Positions 1 to 12,288 of a stretch of 64,000 bases of DNA are shown here, in pieces. The stretch is from Zygnema cylindricum (taxonomy: Eukaryota; Streptophyta; Zygnematophyceae; Zygnematales; Zygnemataceae). The first letter of the stretch is position 1, and each line of letters opens with the position of its first letter. A program made the translations under genes and the position numbers. Below the pieces are notes generated by a model. That model worked only from the letters and a program-made list of their open reading frames with translations. It searched no databases and was not told the DNA's origin. The stretch spans positions 186,001 through 250,000 of the forward strand of contig JBBHKE010003080.1 of NCBI GenBank assembly GCA_037447655.1, written 5' to 3'.

Positions 1-238
1 AATGATACACAGTATGTGGTCATCACATAATATTATTTCCAATTGTTTTTCGCACATTTGAACTATGTGTTGGAAAATGTTTCTGATTTTGGTGGTAGTC
101 CACTGAAGTTTGCGAATCTTGGCTTCTTTCTAAAAAATGCTGGTAAATACATTGTACTTGATTTACAATTTTTTTGTATTGTTTGGTGATTTTTAAGGAA
201 TGACATTTTTTTGTGGGTGTAATGTGGCGATATTGTAG

Positions 239-3200
239 GGACCTTTGATCAATGAGGCTGCTATCGAAAAGGTAATGGACCAATTTTTTTTTTTTTTCCT
301 TTTTTTCCTTTATTTTATTTTTTCTTTTTTCTCCTTCTTTCCCTTTTTGGGCGTCCATAATAAACATTTCCATAATATACATTCTGTGGCGTATGAAGAA
401 ACTTCTGGTTTTTAGCAATTCTTCCAGTATTAGTATGAAGGTTTTTTGGGGATTTGCAATAAAATTTGTTTAGGAGTAAAACATTTTCAATCCTTTCATC
501 TGTATTCACATTAATTTCTTTTCTATTCAAAATTCTGAAATGAAAATATGAAATTTTCCCTTCTTTTCCAACACGTGTCTTTTGTTATTTATAGCTTGTT
601 TTGATACTCAGTAAAGTAATTCTTTGTTTTTTGATATGTTTTAATGTCTCTTTTGTAAAAGTGTCTTGATGTTTTCTACATAGTTCCCCAAATGAATTTA
701 TTTCTGACATGAATTTCCTGGTGGATCTTGTTTTTTTTTTCTTTCTTGGGTTTTTTGATGGGTTTTATTTTGGGGGGAGGAGTGTGGTTTTTTTTTTTTT
801 TTTTGCCAGTCTGAGCGCCATATAGAGGATGCACTAAAAAAGGTAATTTTCTCAACAAAGGACTATTTTAGAGTTAAAAAAAAATCCTACTTTTTATTCT
901 AGTTTAAAAAGGACTAGGCTTTTCATCTGGAAGATTGTTAATTTTCCGTTGTTCTTTTAATCGTTTCCTGTTGGTGTTGTTATAGTTCTGAAGGGTGGGA
1001 AAATGAAAACATATTAAATTAAATTCTAATTCGACTGAATGATTTGCTGTTTTTTTTTTTTTTTCTCTGTAAAATTTGAATTTATGTATACCACATCAAT
1101 AATCATATGACCTTTCACATTTAAGGATTAGGAGACGTTTGACTATTTGAGGTTAAAATGCAGCAATGTTTGGCTCTTAAAGTACCCTCTTTTATATCAG
1201 AATACATTTTCGTTTTTTTTTTAAATTGCGAAAATGACGAGGACATAAGATTTCCAAATTTTTTGAACTCCTCTCCAAAAATGCAGTAGTTTTTTGCTTA
1301 TACTTGCATGTACATTAATGTCTATATGTGTGAATAATCAATGTTTTCTGAGATACCTCCTTTTTTCTTTGTGGTTTTCTATTTTTCTTAGGGTGCGAAA
1401 CTGATATTGGGTGGAAAAAGACATAGTTTGGGCGGTACCTTTTTTGAACCCACAGTTTTGGGAGATGCCACACCAGAGATGATCATTCACAGGTATGAAT
1501 TTCGCCTTTGTCATTTTATATTTCAACCATTATTAGTATTGCTATTATGCGTCGGCAAGTTTATTATTCTTATTGTTGCTGATCCATACTATTTTCGTTG
1601 TGTTCATCTTATGTTAATTACCTTCCTCCCGAGTTTATGTTGTGTTCTTAACAGATTTTAGCTTAATCAACTTGAAAGGTCGATAAACAGAGTTAGTATT
1701 GTGGGATTTTCAAGTGCTCTACTATTTTATACATTCTAGGGGAATTAAATATCTGGGATCTACTCAATAGTGGTACTAACCATACAGAAATGTATACAAA
1801 TCCTACATGTATCTGTACAATTTCACACAATAAAGTGAGTGAAAATGACGTGTACATATTTCTGTGGACACTTTCCATCACAACCTAATGTGTTCTACAA
1901 TTAATGTACTTTTTTTTGTACTCCCAAATTGACAGCATTTATCATGAAAATGTAATATTTTATACAATTTGTGTTCCTTTTACTACTCCCAAATTGACGA
2001 CTTTTGGGAAAAAAATGTCTGGGAGTGGGCAGGGAAGAGGTGTTTGGACCTGTAGCGCCAATTTTTCGATTCAAAGACGAGAAGGAAGCGCTCAAGCTGG
2101 CAAACGATACGGAATTTGGTACTATTCAAGAATTGTTTTTTTTCCTAATAATATACTGTCTTATAGAAATTTGTTGTGATGTTTTTCTTTGTTAACAAGG
2201 TTGGATTTTGAGGAAGTTCACATGGTCCTCCAAATTGTTGGGAAAGGCTGGGAAATGCAAAAGTGACACTTGTCACACAGTGATGTTTTCTTATTGCTAA
2301 AAACGTCGTTTGAACGGTGGAACATTTGGGCAATGTTTTACATATTTTATTCAAGATTTTAAGACAAAAACGCGAGTTATCACTCAATAAAATTTGAATT
2401 AGATACACATTCATATACGGTTGTAATTTTAAGTTTTGAGTTGCTATTTGGATTTCGGGTTTATTTTTGAGTTCAGGTTTGGCCTCGTATATCTTTACGG
2501 AAAACATTGCCCGTGGATTTAGAGTAGCTGAGGCTCTTCAGTATGGAATGGTGGGCTTTAACGAGGCGGCCATTTCAACAGAGGTAAGTCTGGTAACCGT
2601 GGTTAATATTTGAACATTGAACAGAGGCAAGGGTGATAACCACGGTTAATATTTGAAAATACCCGGTAGGTAGGAGAAGGAGAAGGAGAGAAGGGCGTTG
2701 TTTTCATTTCTGACTTTCAGTTTTGTTCATTTGTTGAAGTGGTTTCCTTTTTTCAACGACTCGTCTCTCCTTATGTTCTTCCATTGTGTCCGCACTCTTC
2801 TAACGATTTTTTTTTGGACATATTTTACTAGAAAGTCTGGATAAAGAGGTGGTTTTTAAGTGGTGTATTGTATGGGAACGAATTGAAATTTATCTCTTTT
2901 AGTGAAAGAATGAAAAATCTCGATAAATTGTGGGAAAACTGTGTATATAAAGAAAGGACATGTAAAGAAAACATGTAATCTTTGAGTGTCCGAGTGTCTC
3001 GAGTTTTCTTTCCTTCTTAGGATTTTTTTTTGGTTTTTCTTTGATTGGATTTACCGACACCTTTTGTAAGTTTGTATCAAAGGAGAACAATGTGAAATGG
3101 TTTGAAACTGTATTGGAGGAGAATAATATATGATACCTTTGGAACTGTATAAAAACGGTTTTTCTGTGAATTGGGGTTTTTGTACAGTTTGCTCCCTTTG

Positions 3201-3603
3201 GAGGAATTAAGCAGTCGGGCCACGAGAGGGAAGGTTCCAAATATGGTTTGGAAGGATATATGGAGGTAAGGTGTTCGAATCTTAAAAGAGTTTCTCATTT
3301 TTCCTATTTGAGGCATTTGTAAATCGAGAAAAACCTACAATATGCTCATATTTTTTTTTTTTGCCCACAATACTTCCCCCTTTTTTTTTTGTCACCTACA
3401 ATTTGATTGTTAAGCAATTGATAAAATAAGATAAAAATATTAAAGGACAAGACAACGTGGAGTATGAAAGTGTTTGGGTGAATTTGGTTTTATATTTATC
3501 TATTTGTTTATTTATTTATCTATTTAAGATATATTTGGGGAGGATGTGGGATGTGGTACAGATGAAATACATTCTTTTGGGCGGTCTTAAACCTTATGAA
3601 TAA
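239..3603 (+). CDS. ALDH5F1: Succinic semialdehyde dehydrogenase, 3' part (7 exons)
   Basis: This enzyme oxidises succinic semialdehyde to succinate with NAD(P)+ in the GABA shunt, usually in mitochondria. Exons read as 239-271, 810-842, 1392-1492, 2033-2118, 2477-2583, 3188-3265 and 3562-3603, all GT-AG. They total 480 nt, that is 159 residues plus TAA. Diagnostic pieces are [54 protein letters not shown] and EGSKYG, in the order expected for the C-terminal third of class 5 aldehyde dehydrogenases. The catalytic Cys and the NAD-binding fold lie upstream of the window. Two consecutive exons are only 33 nt long. Oddities against the usual plant sequence are SGHEREGS where SGLGREGS is common, and GFNEAAIST near the active-site loop. 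It converges with the dioxygenase gene 1.45 kb downstream. The exact acceptor of the first listed exon is the least certain boundary. Confidence 0.93.
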
Positions 3604-5054
3604 AGGATTTAGAATGGATCATATACCATTTTGATCACTGCAGGAAAAAAAAGGGACCTCTCTCCATGGAAAGGAGAGTATTTTATTCCTTTTCATTCCT
3701 TTTTGAGGTTTTATTTTTGGTTCTTTTACCGGAACCTTTGCAGTTTTTTTGACCTGTAACAATAGCAAAAAAGTAGGAAAAGAGAAGTAAAAGAGTTTGC
3801 TGTATAGTGTGGTGTTGTATGTATATGAATGGAATGTTATTTTTTTTGCCACAATAATAATTCAAGTTTTTTTGTTTGAGGTTTTCCCATAATTGGCTCA
3901 TGACTAATCCTTTCTTGTCACACTACGGCTATGTTACTTAAAATTGAAGTTTAAATCATTAATCGATGTTGTATAGAGAATTTAAATATGATGATAGCAA
4001 GTTGAGGTTTTATAGAGAAGAATTTCAACATGATGTTAGTCAATCGAAGCTGTGTAGATATAAATATGGTATTCTCTGTTGAACACTAATCAGATTCCCT
4101 TCCAAAAACAATTTCATCAATTTCTATGAAAGGTTTTTGCAAACATTTTAGGAACAATGTAAGATTAATTCAGCTTGAATACGTCTTATTATTTAAGCCT
4201 GAAACAATTTTCTCATCTTCTGGTATTTTGTTAAGAATGTGCACTACATACAAAGGATGCGGTGACTATTTCACACATTACATCCACGATGTGGAATTGT
4301 TGCAGATTTGGCACTCTCAAGTGGCAATGATCCAATTGGCTGGTTCAACACACTTTTTTTAAATGAAAGAGAAAAAAATAAACAAATGGAAGAAACTGGA
4401 GGAAAAGGGAAAAGAAAGACAAGAAACAAACTGAAGTTAAAACTTCCTGCCTCAGCTAGTATAATCAATCAACTGATGATTTCGTGAAAAAAAACATTCC
4501 ACAAAAAAATTATGCCACTAACATTCTACCATGACAAAAAAACTAAATTAAGATTAAGAATGATATACTAGTAACCAACAGGAGCATAAAACATAAGTTG
4601 GGAAACAAGCTGGCGGAATGGGAAAACCCTGTAAAAAACCAATAGTTGTTTGAGAATGAACTACAAGAAAACCAAGGCAGTGACATTTTTTGAAGAAAAC
4701 AAAATGTTGATGGTGATATTGATGACGGGGATGACAATGACGACGACGATGACAATAACAATGACAATTTTTAAAATGACAAGAAGTAAATGATGAAGAT
4801 GATGATCATGATATGTTGGAAACGACAAGTAATTTGATGATGATGATGATGACGATGACAATGTTGATTTGTTGAAAATAATGTGCACTAGCAGTCAAAC
4901 TTTCCATTCAAATCCAGATACCACACATTAAAAGCCTGTTTGCATAAATAACACACAGCAATGCTGAACAGAGAATACAATGGGATACGTTTATACAGAG
5001 GATTTAAACATCAGTATCCTCGTACCAGCGAGCAAGCCCAATCAATTCCATATA
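3604..5054. other. Convergent intergenic region with GAT/GAC microsatellite
   Basis: This stretch holds the 3' flanks of two tail-to-tail genes. I see no exon in it. From about 4705 to 4866 it is an imperfect GAT/GAC/AAC trinucleotide repeat (GATGATGATGATGATGACG near 4837). The aspartate- and serine-rich frames it opens on both strands are repeat artefacts. Confidence 0.7.
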
Positions 5055-8000
5055 TTATGTGGGAAAGTCAGAGTCGTCGACTTTGACATCGACATCGTAA
5101 ATGCACCCCATTTTCTGCCAGCTTGGCAGGCTTTTTTGCAACAGCTGCCAAAGCCGAGTCACATGCCGCGAACAGTTCCGTAATGCCCAGAGTCCTTCTA
5201 CACTCCCACCTCGTAGTTGCCATTTGTGACAAAAACTACATGTGAAGCTACAGTTATCCATACCACAACTGTCCACATAATCACTATCCACGATACACAT
5301 TCGCTTGTCCTGCTCCAATTCAGTTCTATCCGTACGATGTGACAGAACCAGTTGCCGAGAACTAAGTTTGGTACCACTTAAAGATCTGCTTGTATTGCAA
5401 TCTACAGAAATATCACCGGCTTTAGGATAATCAACAGTAAAATTGGTTCCACCGACGACTTCTCTTCCATTCTCTATCCTGTGCCCTTCACACGCTCTAC
5501 TTCCTAACAAAGACATAAAGGAGTCTTCTTCGTTATCATTGTATAGCAATGCAAAATCCTCATAGGGCGACAAAGGATCCTTTTTGGTTTCTTCCCGCTT
5601 GGTCCGTTTTGAAACATGATTTTTGTAATTGTCGCTTTTGTAAACATGAATACCTTCTTCTAAAGTTGAGTTAACACAATCCGGCTTCGCCCGTTGTACT
5701 CTTCTTCTAAATACCTCCTCCTCTTGGTCTATAGGGATTCGCTTTAATGACCCAAACGGTTCACATTTTTCACACATGTTCCTTGAATGTGAATTCAATT
5801 GCCATTCCCAAAATGCCGCAACCTACAGATTCATTTCCAATACCCCGTATTACCATAAAGTTGCCCAATGAATTTCACATTTTCATGGCTCATTGAGCAC
5901 TATTCTGGGATCATTCTGGCACTCCTCATCTTTTCCCGTTATAACTAACTATGACACATAGAAAGATGTCTTGACTCATCCTGTCCTTCCAGACCTCGCA
6001 AAATAAAAAAGAAGGGGAGTAGGGCAAACTTACAACATGTGTCAAATCATACCTGCAGAGCATGAAGAGCCCCTCCGAAAGGGAAGGGAAGAACCACACC
6101 GTCACGTTCCACAAATAGGACTCCATCTGTCAACCATTCTTCTTCAAAGGCTCCCCCATCATGGCATTTAAGCTCAGAGAGGCATTTCGTTTGCGTCTTA
6201 GAACTTATGTCTAAATCCTGTCTCCCTGTAACACTCTGTGGTAAAGTGTCCCTTCCCTCTTGTCCCGACGTTTTAAGGCTCGTTTCTCCTGGTACTAATA
6301 CCCGAAAGCCTAGCCGATTAAGTCTCTGAAGACGAATATCTGTCCAAAATTCTCTCCTCACATCCACTGTGTCTGAAAAAACTGCTGGAGAACTCCCTGA
6401 CACTGTAGAGACAACCTCCACTTCTTCTCGACTATTTTCTATGGCTTTTAATAAATCAGCAGATTTCTCTGTTCTCAAAACATCCAGGGAAGCAGGAGAT
6501 TGGGGTTCTTTAAAACAGGGTATACGGTACATAGCACTGGAAATCTCCACGGGTACGGGAAAAAAGACAGGGAAACATGTATTTGAAGGCTCCTTGGAAC
6601 ACAACTCAGAAGACTCCTTCAACAGCCTACAATTTGGTTCCTGACTCTGCTGGTCCTTCCCTGTGTCTTCTCCTTCTTTTCTTTTCCCTTCAACTTCAGC
6701 AACTGGATTCGAGATTGAATTCGTTATCGACAAAACTCGACTATTTTCCGACTTGCCTAACACTTCCTTAGACAGCCCGACTTCAGTCAGTTTTGACATT
6801 TGTGGAAAAGAGATTCCAGAAAGGTGACGCAATAAAATCGGGTCTTCACTGTAGGTCGGGTCTCGGGTGAACCACATAGCTAATGTGCATCTTTCTCCTT
6901 CTATCACCTGTCAAACAAAACCTTCAAACTTCATTTCTCCTGAATGAAGGACCAGATGCACACGTACACGCAGAAGCATTCACATGTTTGAAGCTTCACA
7001 CTTAGCACCATACATGGCATAAACAACATAGAGACAAGAGTCATTGTAGCATAAACAATGTTACATTTGTTGGACATAAACATATGGATGCATTGCCCTG
7101 ACAAACCACATTCACTCGAATACAACTATCTAATAGGGTAATTATACGTAACAAAAATACTGGAGACAAATGTTCATTTAGTAACGTAATGTCAGTAATT
7201 TACTGTTTGTACTGTGATTAAAACGGATAAGACACGCACAATTTAGGGCGGACGTAACCTCAGTATCCGTACTAAAACGTACAAATCATTAACACAATTC
7301 TAATCGACAAAAGAAAAAGGTGAGCAAGCCCAAAAAACCCCTCAGTCCCCTCTGACAGTTAGGATGTCAGTCTGACATATGCTTATTTTCCTTTTTTTTT
7401 TTTTTTAACTTTGGGCAGCGAATGGGATGGTTTGGAAATAATCAAACGATATACTTGTTATACTGCATCCGCGTTACTGATGTAAGCGTTAATTTTTATT
7501 TTTTCTTCGGCAGATTGCACAGGGCTGCTCGTGAGGAAAGTAAATAGAATACAGTTATTGTCGTTAGCCCTACACCAACAGTCTCCCGAAATCCGTACAT
7601 CACTGGAGTTACTGGCAGTAACTCGAGCAATTTTGGCTCGTACACTCACCATATAAAGAACATCAAGAAATAACAGAGTAATTGCAATGCAGGTAACACA
7701 AGAAGAAAACGGTTGACCCTCAAACCTTGACAAATTGCTGTTGAGATTCCTCTCACCTCATCCACAGAGTGCAGATTCATCTCATCTGCCGAGTAGAGGA
7801 TTACTGTCTGCCAGACAACAGGAGAACCCACTGATATGAATTCAGAGAGGATACTGAAAAATAACTAAAAATTCCAAGATATCCGATAACAAAGACATTC
7901 CTAACAAATAAGAGGCTGTCGGGGGAAAACAAAAGCAGTCCGGATGTTGCAGTCCACATTTTTAGGAATAAAAAAGTAATACCAACGCATTCGAGGTGCC

Positions 8001-11000
8001 CTAGGTAACGCCTCCCCCTCCCTCTCTCTCCAATAGCGTCTCCCTCTCCCCTTTCTCCCTCTCCCCCTCTCTCTGAAACACCTCTCGCGATTGACCTTAT
8101 TGAGATTATTGAAAGTGTATAGAAGCACCAGAAGAGTATAGATGGCGATCAATTTACCCCAGTTGCAGGTTTCACAAGTTGAGGACTACCACATTTGAAC
8201 CGAAATATGCCACCTGAGAAGTCCTTTTCATAGTCATTAAGATAACAAACTGCCTGCATCAGAAAAAGTCATTCAATTACTTTTCGTAATCATTAAGGTA
8301 ACAAACTTCTTGCGTCAGAGAAAGTCATTCAATTACTAACTGTAAACTTGCAGAGCCTTATTCACAGGGTAAAAGAGCAACCCTACCCTAGGAAGCAGCA
8401 TTTTTGGTTTTGGTGAAGAGAAGTTATTGGTTTTTAAAAGAAACTGGGGATGAAAAACGGGTATAATTGTTAAACCAAGGGTTATTTAAACAGAAGAAAA
8501 AGATGCATTCTCACCGAATAGTGTCGTTGCTTTAAGTAGGGACGGTTGTTGTCTGCATGCCATCCAATACTGCTTCCTTTCCACCAGCTGTCACGTCACA
8601 AGCTAAAACAAAGAGAAAGGCCACTGCTGTCAAATTCTATATTCATTCGAAGACATCCAGAATAGATAGTACTACTGGTTCCATTTATCCGGGTCCCATC
8701 CATTCCTTCCCTTTCATTCCATCCATTCCATTCTTGATCCATTCCTCCTTTCCCTGTCCCTCCCCTACCCCTGTCCTTCCCTCCTGTCCCTCCTCCGGTC
8801 CTCCTGTCCACTCCTCCTCCTCCTCCTCCTCCTCCACCCTTTCAACCAACCGCACCCCCTCCCCAGACCATCCTTTTATCATCCCTCTCCCGTTCCATCC
8901 TCATTTAAGATCCTCGATGACAATAAGGAGGACTCTACTGAGGTGACGATAAAGTGCTATCCCTAATGGTGCAATTTTTTCATTCAAATGGCTGACGGGA
9001 TAATACAAGGAGTTTTGTCCAAAAAAAAAAGCATGAAGGATTTCACAGGAACAACAATTCAGTGCAATTTTTTTTGGCCATAATTTGGTTCTTTCCCATT
9101 TGTTATATGACAGTATATAAGACATGCCCCTCCGGATTTTGAAAAACTACCTGATCAGGCCTGTGAACTCCACAAAAAGCTCCATCTCACATCTGAAATG
9201 GGACTCTACAAGATCCAATATCCGTTCTGCAAAATACAACATCCCTCTCTTGATATTATTTTCTCGAAGTAAAATGATTGCACATAAGAGAAAACATGCC
9301 TAAATCCCCATCAAAAGAAAAGATAAAACGTGATGATAAATAACTCAACATGGGTAATAAATAGTAACTATGTCCTTATTGCTGCCATTAGGAAAAGAAT
9401 AGTGCCAGTTTGATAACGAAACTCTAAGCTTCAAACTGTGACTATCCAAGGACATTGTAGAAAACAAAATGTTTGCCCTGTCATCATCTACATTAAATAA
9501 TGACAATTTACGTGCCAAACTCTAAAGAAAAAACTACACCGTGAATCGCTATTAATGTAAAGAAACTATTAGCATGGGGTTTATAGTGGTGTTGTTGATT
9601 CTAGTTCAGTTTCAAATGACGTGGCTGATTTTAAAACTTTTAAAGAATTAGTGTTAAGAAAAATAACCAACTGCTGGTAAAGCCATATTGGGGTCAGAGG
9701 GCAAAAGAAACAGGCACCGAATTAATGTTATTAACAATCATAAAAGGTTTCAGGGTGTAGTTCAACCACAAAGTATCTTAAGCACAACAAGTATAATGAA
9801 AAAAGTTAATCCATTGGTACAAAGTACACAATAGACACGCATGCACCTTCAAGTGGCACATAACAGTTTTTGTGTTTTTCCAACAATAGAAATTGACTAC
9901 ATTAATAGCGCCTAGACCCTCCAATGAATTTCCGAAAGAAGCTACACCGCCCATCGCTACTAGAGTTGGTGTATTATTAGCATTAAAAAGTTATTAGTAT
10001 TAACTACGCTAAATTATGTTTTGCCACGTGGCTCATCATAGGCCACTTAATCACATAATGCTATTGGACCACTTAGTTAAATAGTGTTAAAACTAAATTA
10101 TGTTTCAACCGTGGAAAAAAACCCACTCCTATAAGAGTGATTAACTCTAAAAGATATGGGTAGTGTGGTTGGTAAATAGGCTAAGCATATTCAATAAGTT
10201 TCTATTTACCTACGGAAACCTATCTCTTCACTCACCAACCAGCTTGATTGTTCATCTAGACACATTTGGACCAGCAATGAATCACAAATTTCACTGACAA
10301 TAGGGGGAGTTTCCAAAACTACGAAACGTACACGAAATTTTAAATGCCATTAGGAAGAAAATCCTCTACGTGGACAACGTATTACCAAATATGGTGAATT
10401 GTAAGTAACTTCTAATGTGGAAAATGCTGAGCTGCATTGATTTGGCCACCAATCGAGGGAGTCAACGGAACTTTTAAGGAATAAAACAATAGTTTTTAAG
10501 GTAAAATTTAAAACAAGTTTGACCCATAGAAATTCATTGAATATCTGACGTTTACAAAAAATACAAGTAGCCAGTCTTCAACTTAAACAAAAAGTCAAAT
10601 AAAAATAAAAAACTGGTAAATAAACAGCACAAGCAATTTTGCAGTGTACCAATCATCCCCATTGGGATGAAGGATTTAGTGATATATCAATTATACCAAT
10701 TTCAGAGTGGAAGACATGGATACATGCTGTCTGCATTCTAAATTGGCTGTATCCCACTAACACTAACAGTAAAAAAAAAAAAAGTTCAATATTATTGCCA
10801 TTAATGCTTTTGGCGACAAAGTGTGTTTTTTGTGAAAAAAACACCAATAAAATTCTGGCCCCATAAATTAAAAATAAGGTACTTACAAATTTTGTTCTTG
10901 GGGAAGCAATGTAAAGACGATTTTTTTGAACAATATTAAACGGTGCAAATTATGTACATAGGTTATAAAGAAAAGGGTAAAAACCCAAATTCTCCATTCA

Positions 11001-11501
11001 ATTTTACACATTTATGCAAAATTACACAAACATAGCCAAAAGATAGGAGCTTAATAAAAGTAAAGAGAAAACAAACAATTGAATGGTCGCAGTCTTCGAA
11101 ATTGTCACCTCTGATCGGAATAAATGGCATGACCAGCGCGGCACAATTGCTTGCCACCAAATGCTGGAGGGTAGTGGATTGGACATGCGGTCGGTAGCCG
11201 ACAGTGCTGCAGCTCTTGTGAATAAAGAGAAGTTCCTGCAGGAATAATCCATAAATGTCCAACTTACATCTTAAAACTCAACAAACGCGTATGATGTTTC
11301 AACAAACATTTATGATCAGACAAGACCTAAATAGAATAGGTACTTCTTAAAAAGATGCAGGAGGAACTGATAACATTCAAACCTTGTTGAAAAAAAACTC
11401 GGGAGTTCTGTCAATGTAGAGCCTTTGCAAAAATGAAAACAAACCTTGCATTCTTCGGGTGAAATAATATTCTGCAAAACTGCTCTCTCCAAGAAAGCCA
11501 T
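5055..11501 (-). CDS. Prolyl-3-hydroxylase-like Fe(II)/2OG dioxygenase, 8 exons
   Basis: Exons in order: 11501-11445, 11235-11109, 9226-9151, 8587-8515, 8253-8158, 7807-7757, 6907-6053, 5822-5055. They sum to 2103 nt (700 aa plus TAA), and all introns are GT-AG with matching phases. Residues 1-185 match the leprecan-type catalytic domain of plant proteins resembling Arabidopsis At1g68080: SPEECK, IHKSCSTVGYRP, ELFVEFTGLIS, NRPYLKQRHYSAVCYLND, SGGIFRF, GERCTLAMWFTRDP. Iron ligands are visible as H97 and D99 (WHAD) and H156 (NLHSVDE), with R166 (GERC) as the 2-oxoglutarate salt-bridge residue. The start is the ATG before AFLERAVLQN; no signal peptide follows, unlike the ER collagen hydroxylases. 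Substrate is unknown. The last two exons add about 515 residues with no domain I recognise: polar, low complexity, ending in a Cys-containing patch (CSFCHKW). Head-to-head with API5. Confidence 0.88.
8224..8336. repeat. 56-57 bp tandem duplication across a splice acceptor
   Basis: Positions 8224-8280 and 8281-8336 are two adjacent copies of one segment, with about ten differences by eye. The first contains the first 30 nt of dioxygenase exon 5 plus its acceptor. In the second copy the acceptor region is altered (GACGCAAG in place of GATGCAG when read on the minus strand) and its frame hits stops, so it lies inside intron 4 as a dead exon start. Confidence 0.85.
8670..8900. repeat. Pyrimidine-rich low-complexity tract in dioxygenase intron
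   Basis: A tract of CATTC/CCTTCC-type repeats passes into a (CCT)n run around 8811-8833, within the intron between dioxygenase exons 3 and 4. The open frames here are compositional artefacts. Confidence 0.8.
9533..9762. mobile_element. Short TIR element (MITE), family ACACCGTGAATCG
   Basis: The left end reads ACTACACCGTGAATCGC. The right end, reverse-complemented, reads GAACTACACCCTGAA. No coding capacity is visible. The element lies in the large intron between dioxygenase exons 2 and 3. Related copies are at 9940-10170, 18284-18513 and 30625-30814. The target-site duplication is not clear, so the outer borders are good to a few bases only. Confidence 0.6.
9940..10170. mobile_element. Short TIR element (MITE), same family
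   Basis: The left end is AGCTACACCGCCCATCGCTA and the reverse-complemented right end is AACCACACTACCCATATC. The interior includes GGCCACTTAATCACATAAT and AATAGTGTTAAAACTAAATT, motifs also seen near 16290 and 32170. It sits in the same dioxygenase intron as the previous copy, about 180 bp away. Confidence 0.5.
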
Positions 11502-12288
11502 TGCACTCAAAATATAGATAGCGCGAGTGGATACTCAATTCGATGACAAAAATTCCGTATACGAATGAGACATAGATCAATTTGAACAGAATCTTCACCA
11601 AATTCAGTTATTTCGAGCCAATAAATCCAGGTTTAACTTCGACTTTAATCCTCCGTAACTCTAACTTTAATCCTCGACTTTGCGCATTCCTTACCACAAC
11701 ACATCCAGCCTAGGTCAAAATCCCTCAACCGCCAAATATGAATTGAAAAATGAACCACCTTAACTAATAGCAGAAACAGTAGTAGAATGTTTACACAAAT
11801 TATTAACAACATTGAAAAAGGGAAAAAGAAACGAAGCATCAAAGGAATGTGAACGTCGTCAAGAAACATAGTCGTCTTGCAGGACGTCAAGTCTAAATAG
11901 AATTAGTTGTCTAAATGCGCCAATATCCCCCAAAAATAAATTTAGCGTGTACGGATTCTAAACATTTAAAGATGTAAGCTCTTCGAAGTTTCTTCGTCGG
12001 CAAACACCGTTGGAGCAAAACGCTTTTGCTCCGAGTGACATTGTTTTGATTTCTCAAATTACTGAAATCAGTACTCATTTGCAAGCTATGTGAAGCAAAT
12101 TAAACTTTCCTGGTACTGTTTCTAAATGCATAAACACCAATGGCTACTTGGAGGTTCGTGCAATTTGAACTTTCGAGTTTGAAATAGGCTGAAAACAGCA
12201 AACCGGAAGCGCCTTTAGAAACGTCTTATTGGAAGCCATTTAGGAAAAGTTTGTCCATTTTTTTCGCTGTTTTTGTAGAGTTCGAGTC
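11502..12288. promoter_or_regulatory. Divergent promoter region, dioxygenase / API5
   Basis: These 787 bp separate the two start codons of the head-to-head genes, so they must hold both 5' UTRs and core promoters unless a non-coding first exon lies elsewhere. I see no convincing TATA box in a placed position and no open frame of note. Confidence 0.5.

Noticed and set aside
7757-7853. Alternative acceptor at 7853 for dioxygenase exon 6
   Set aside because: It has a good polypyrimidine tract, but the phase does not match exon 5 and reaches a stop. The acceptor giving 7807 keeps the frame and the family sequence.
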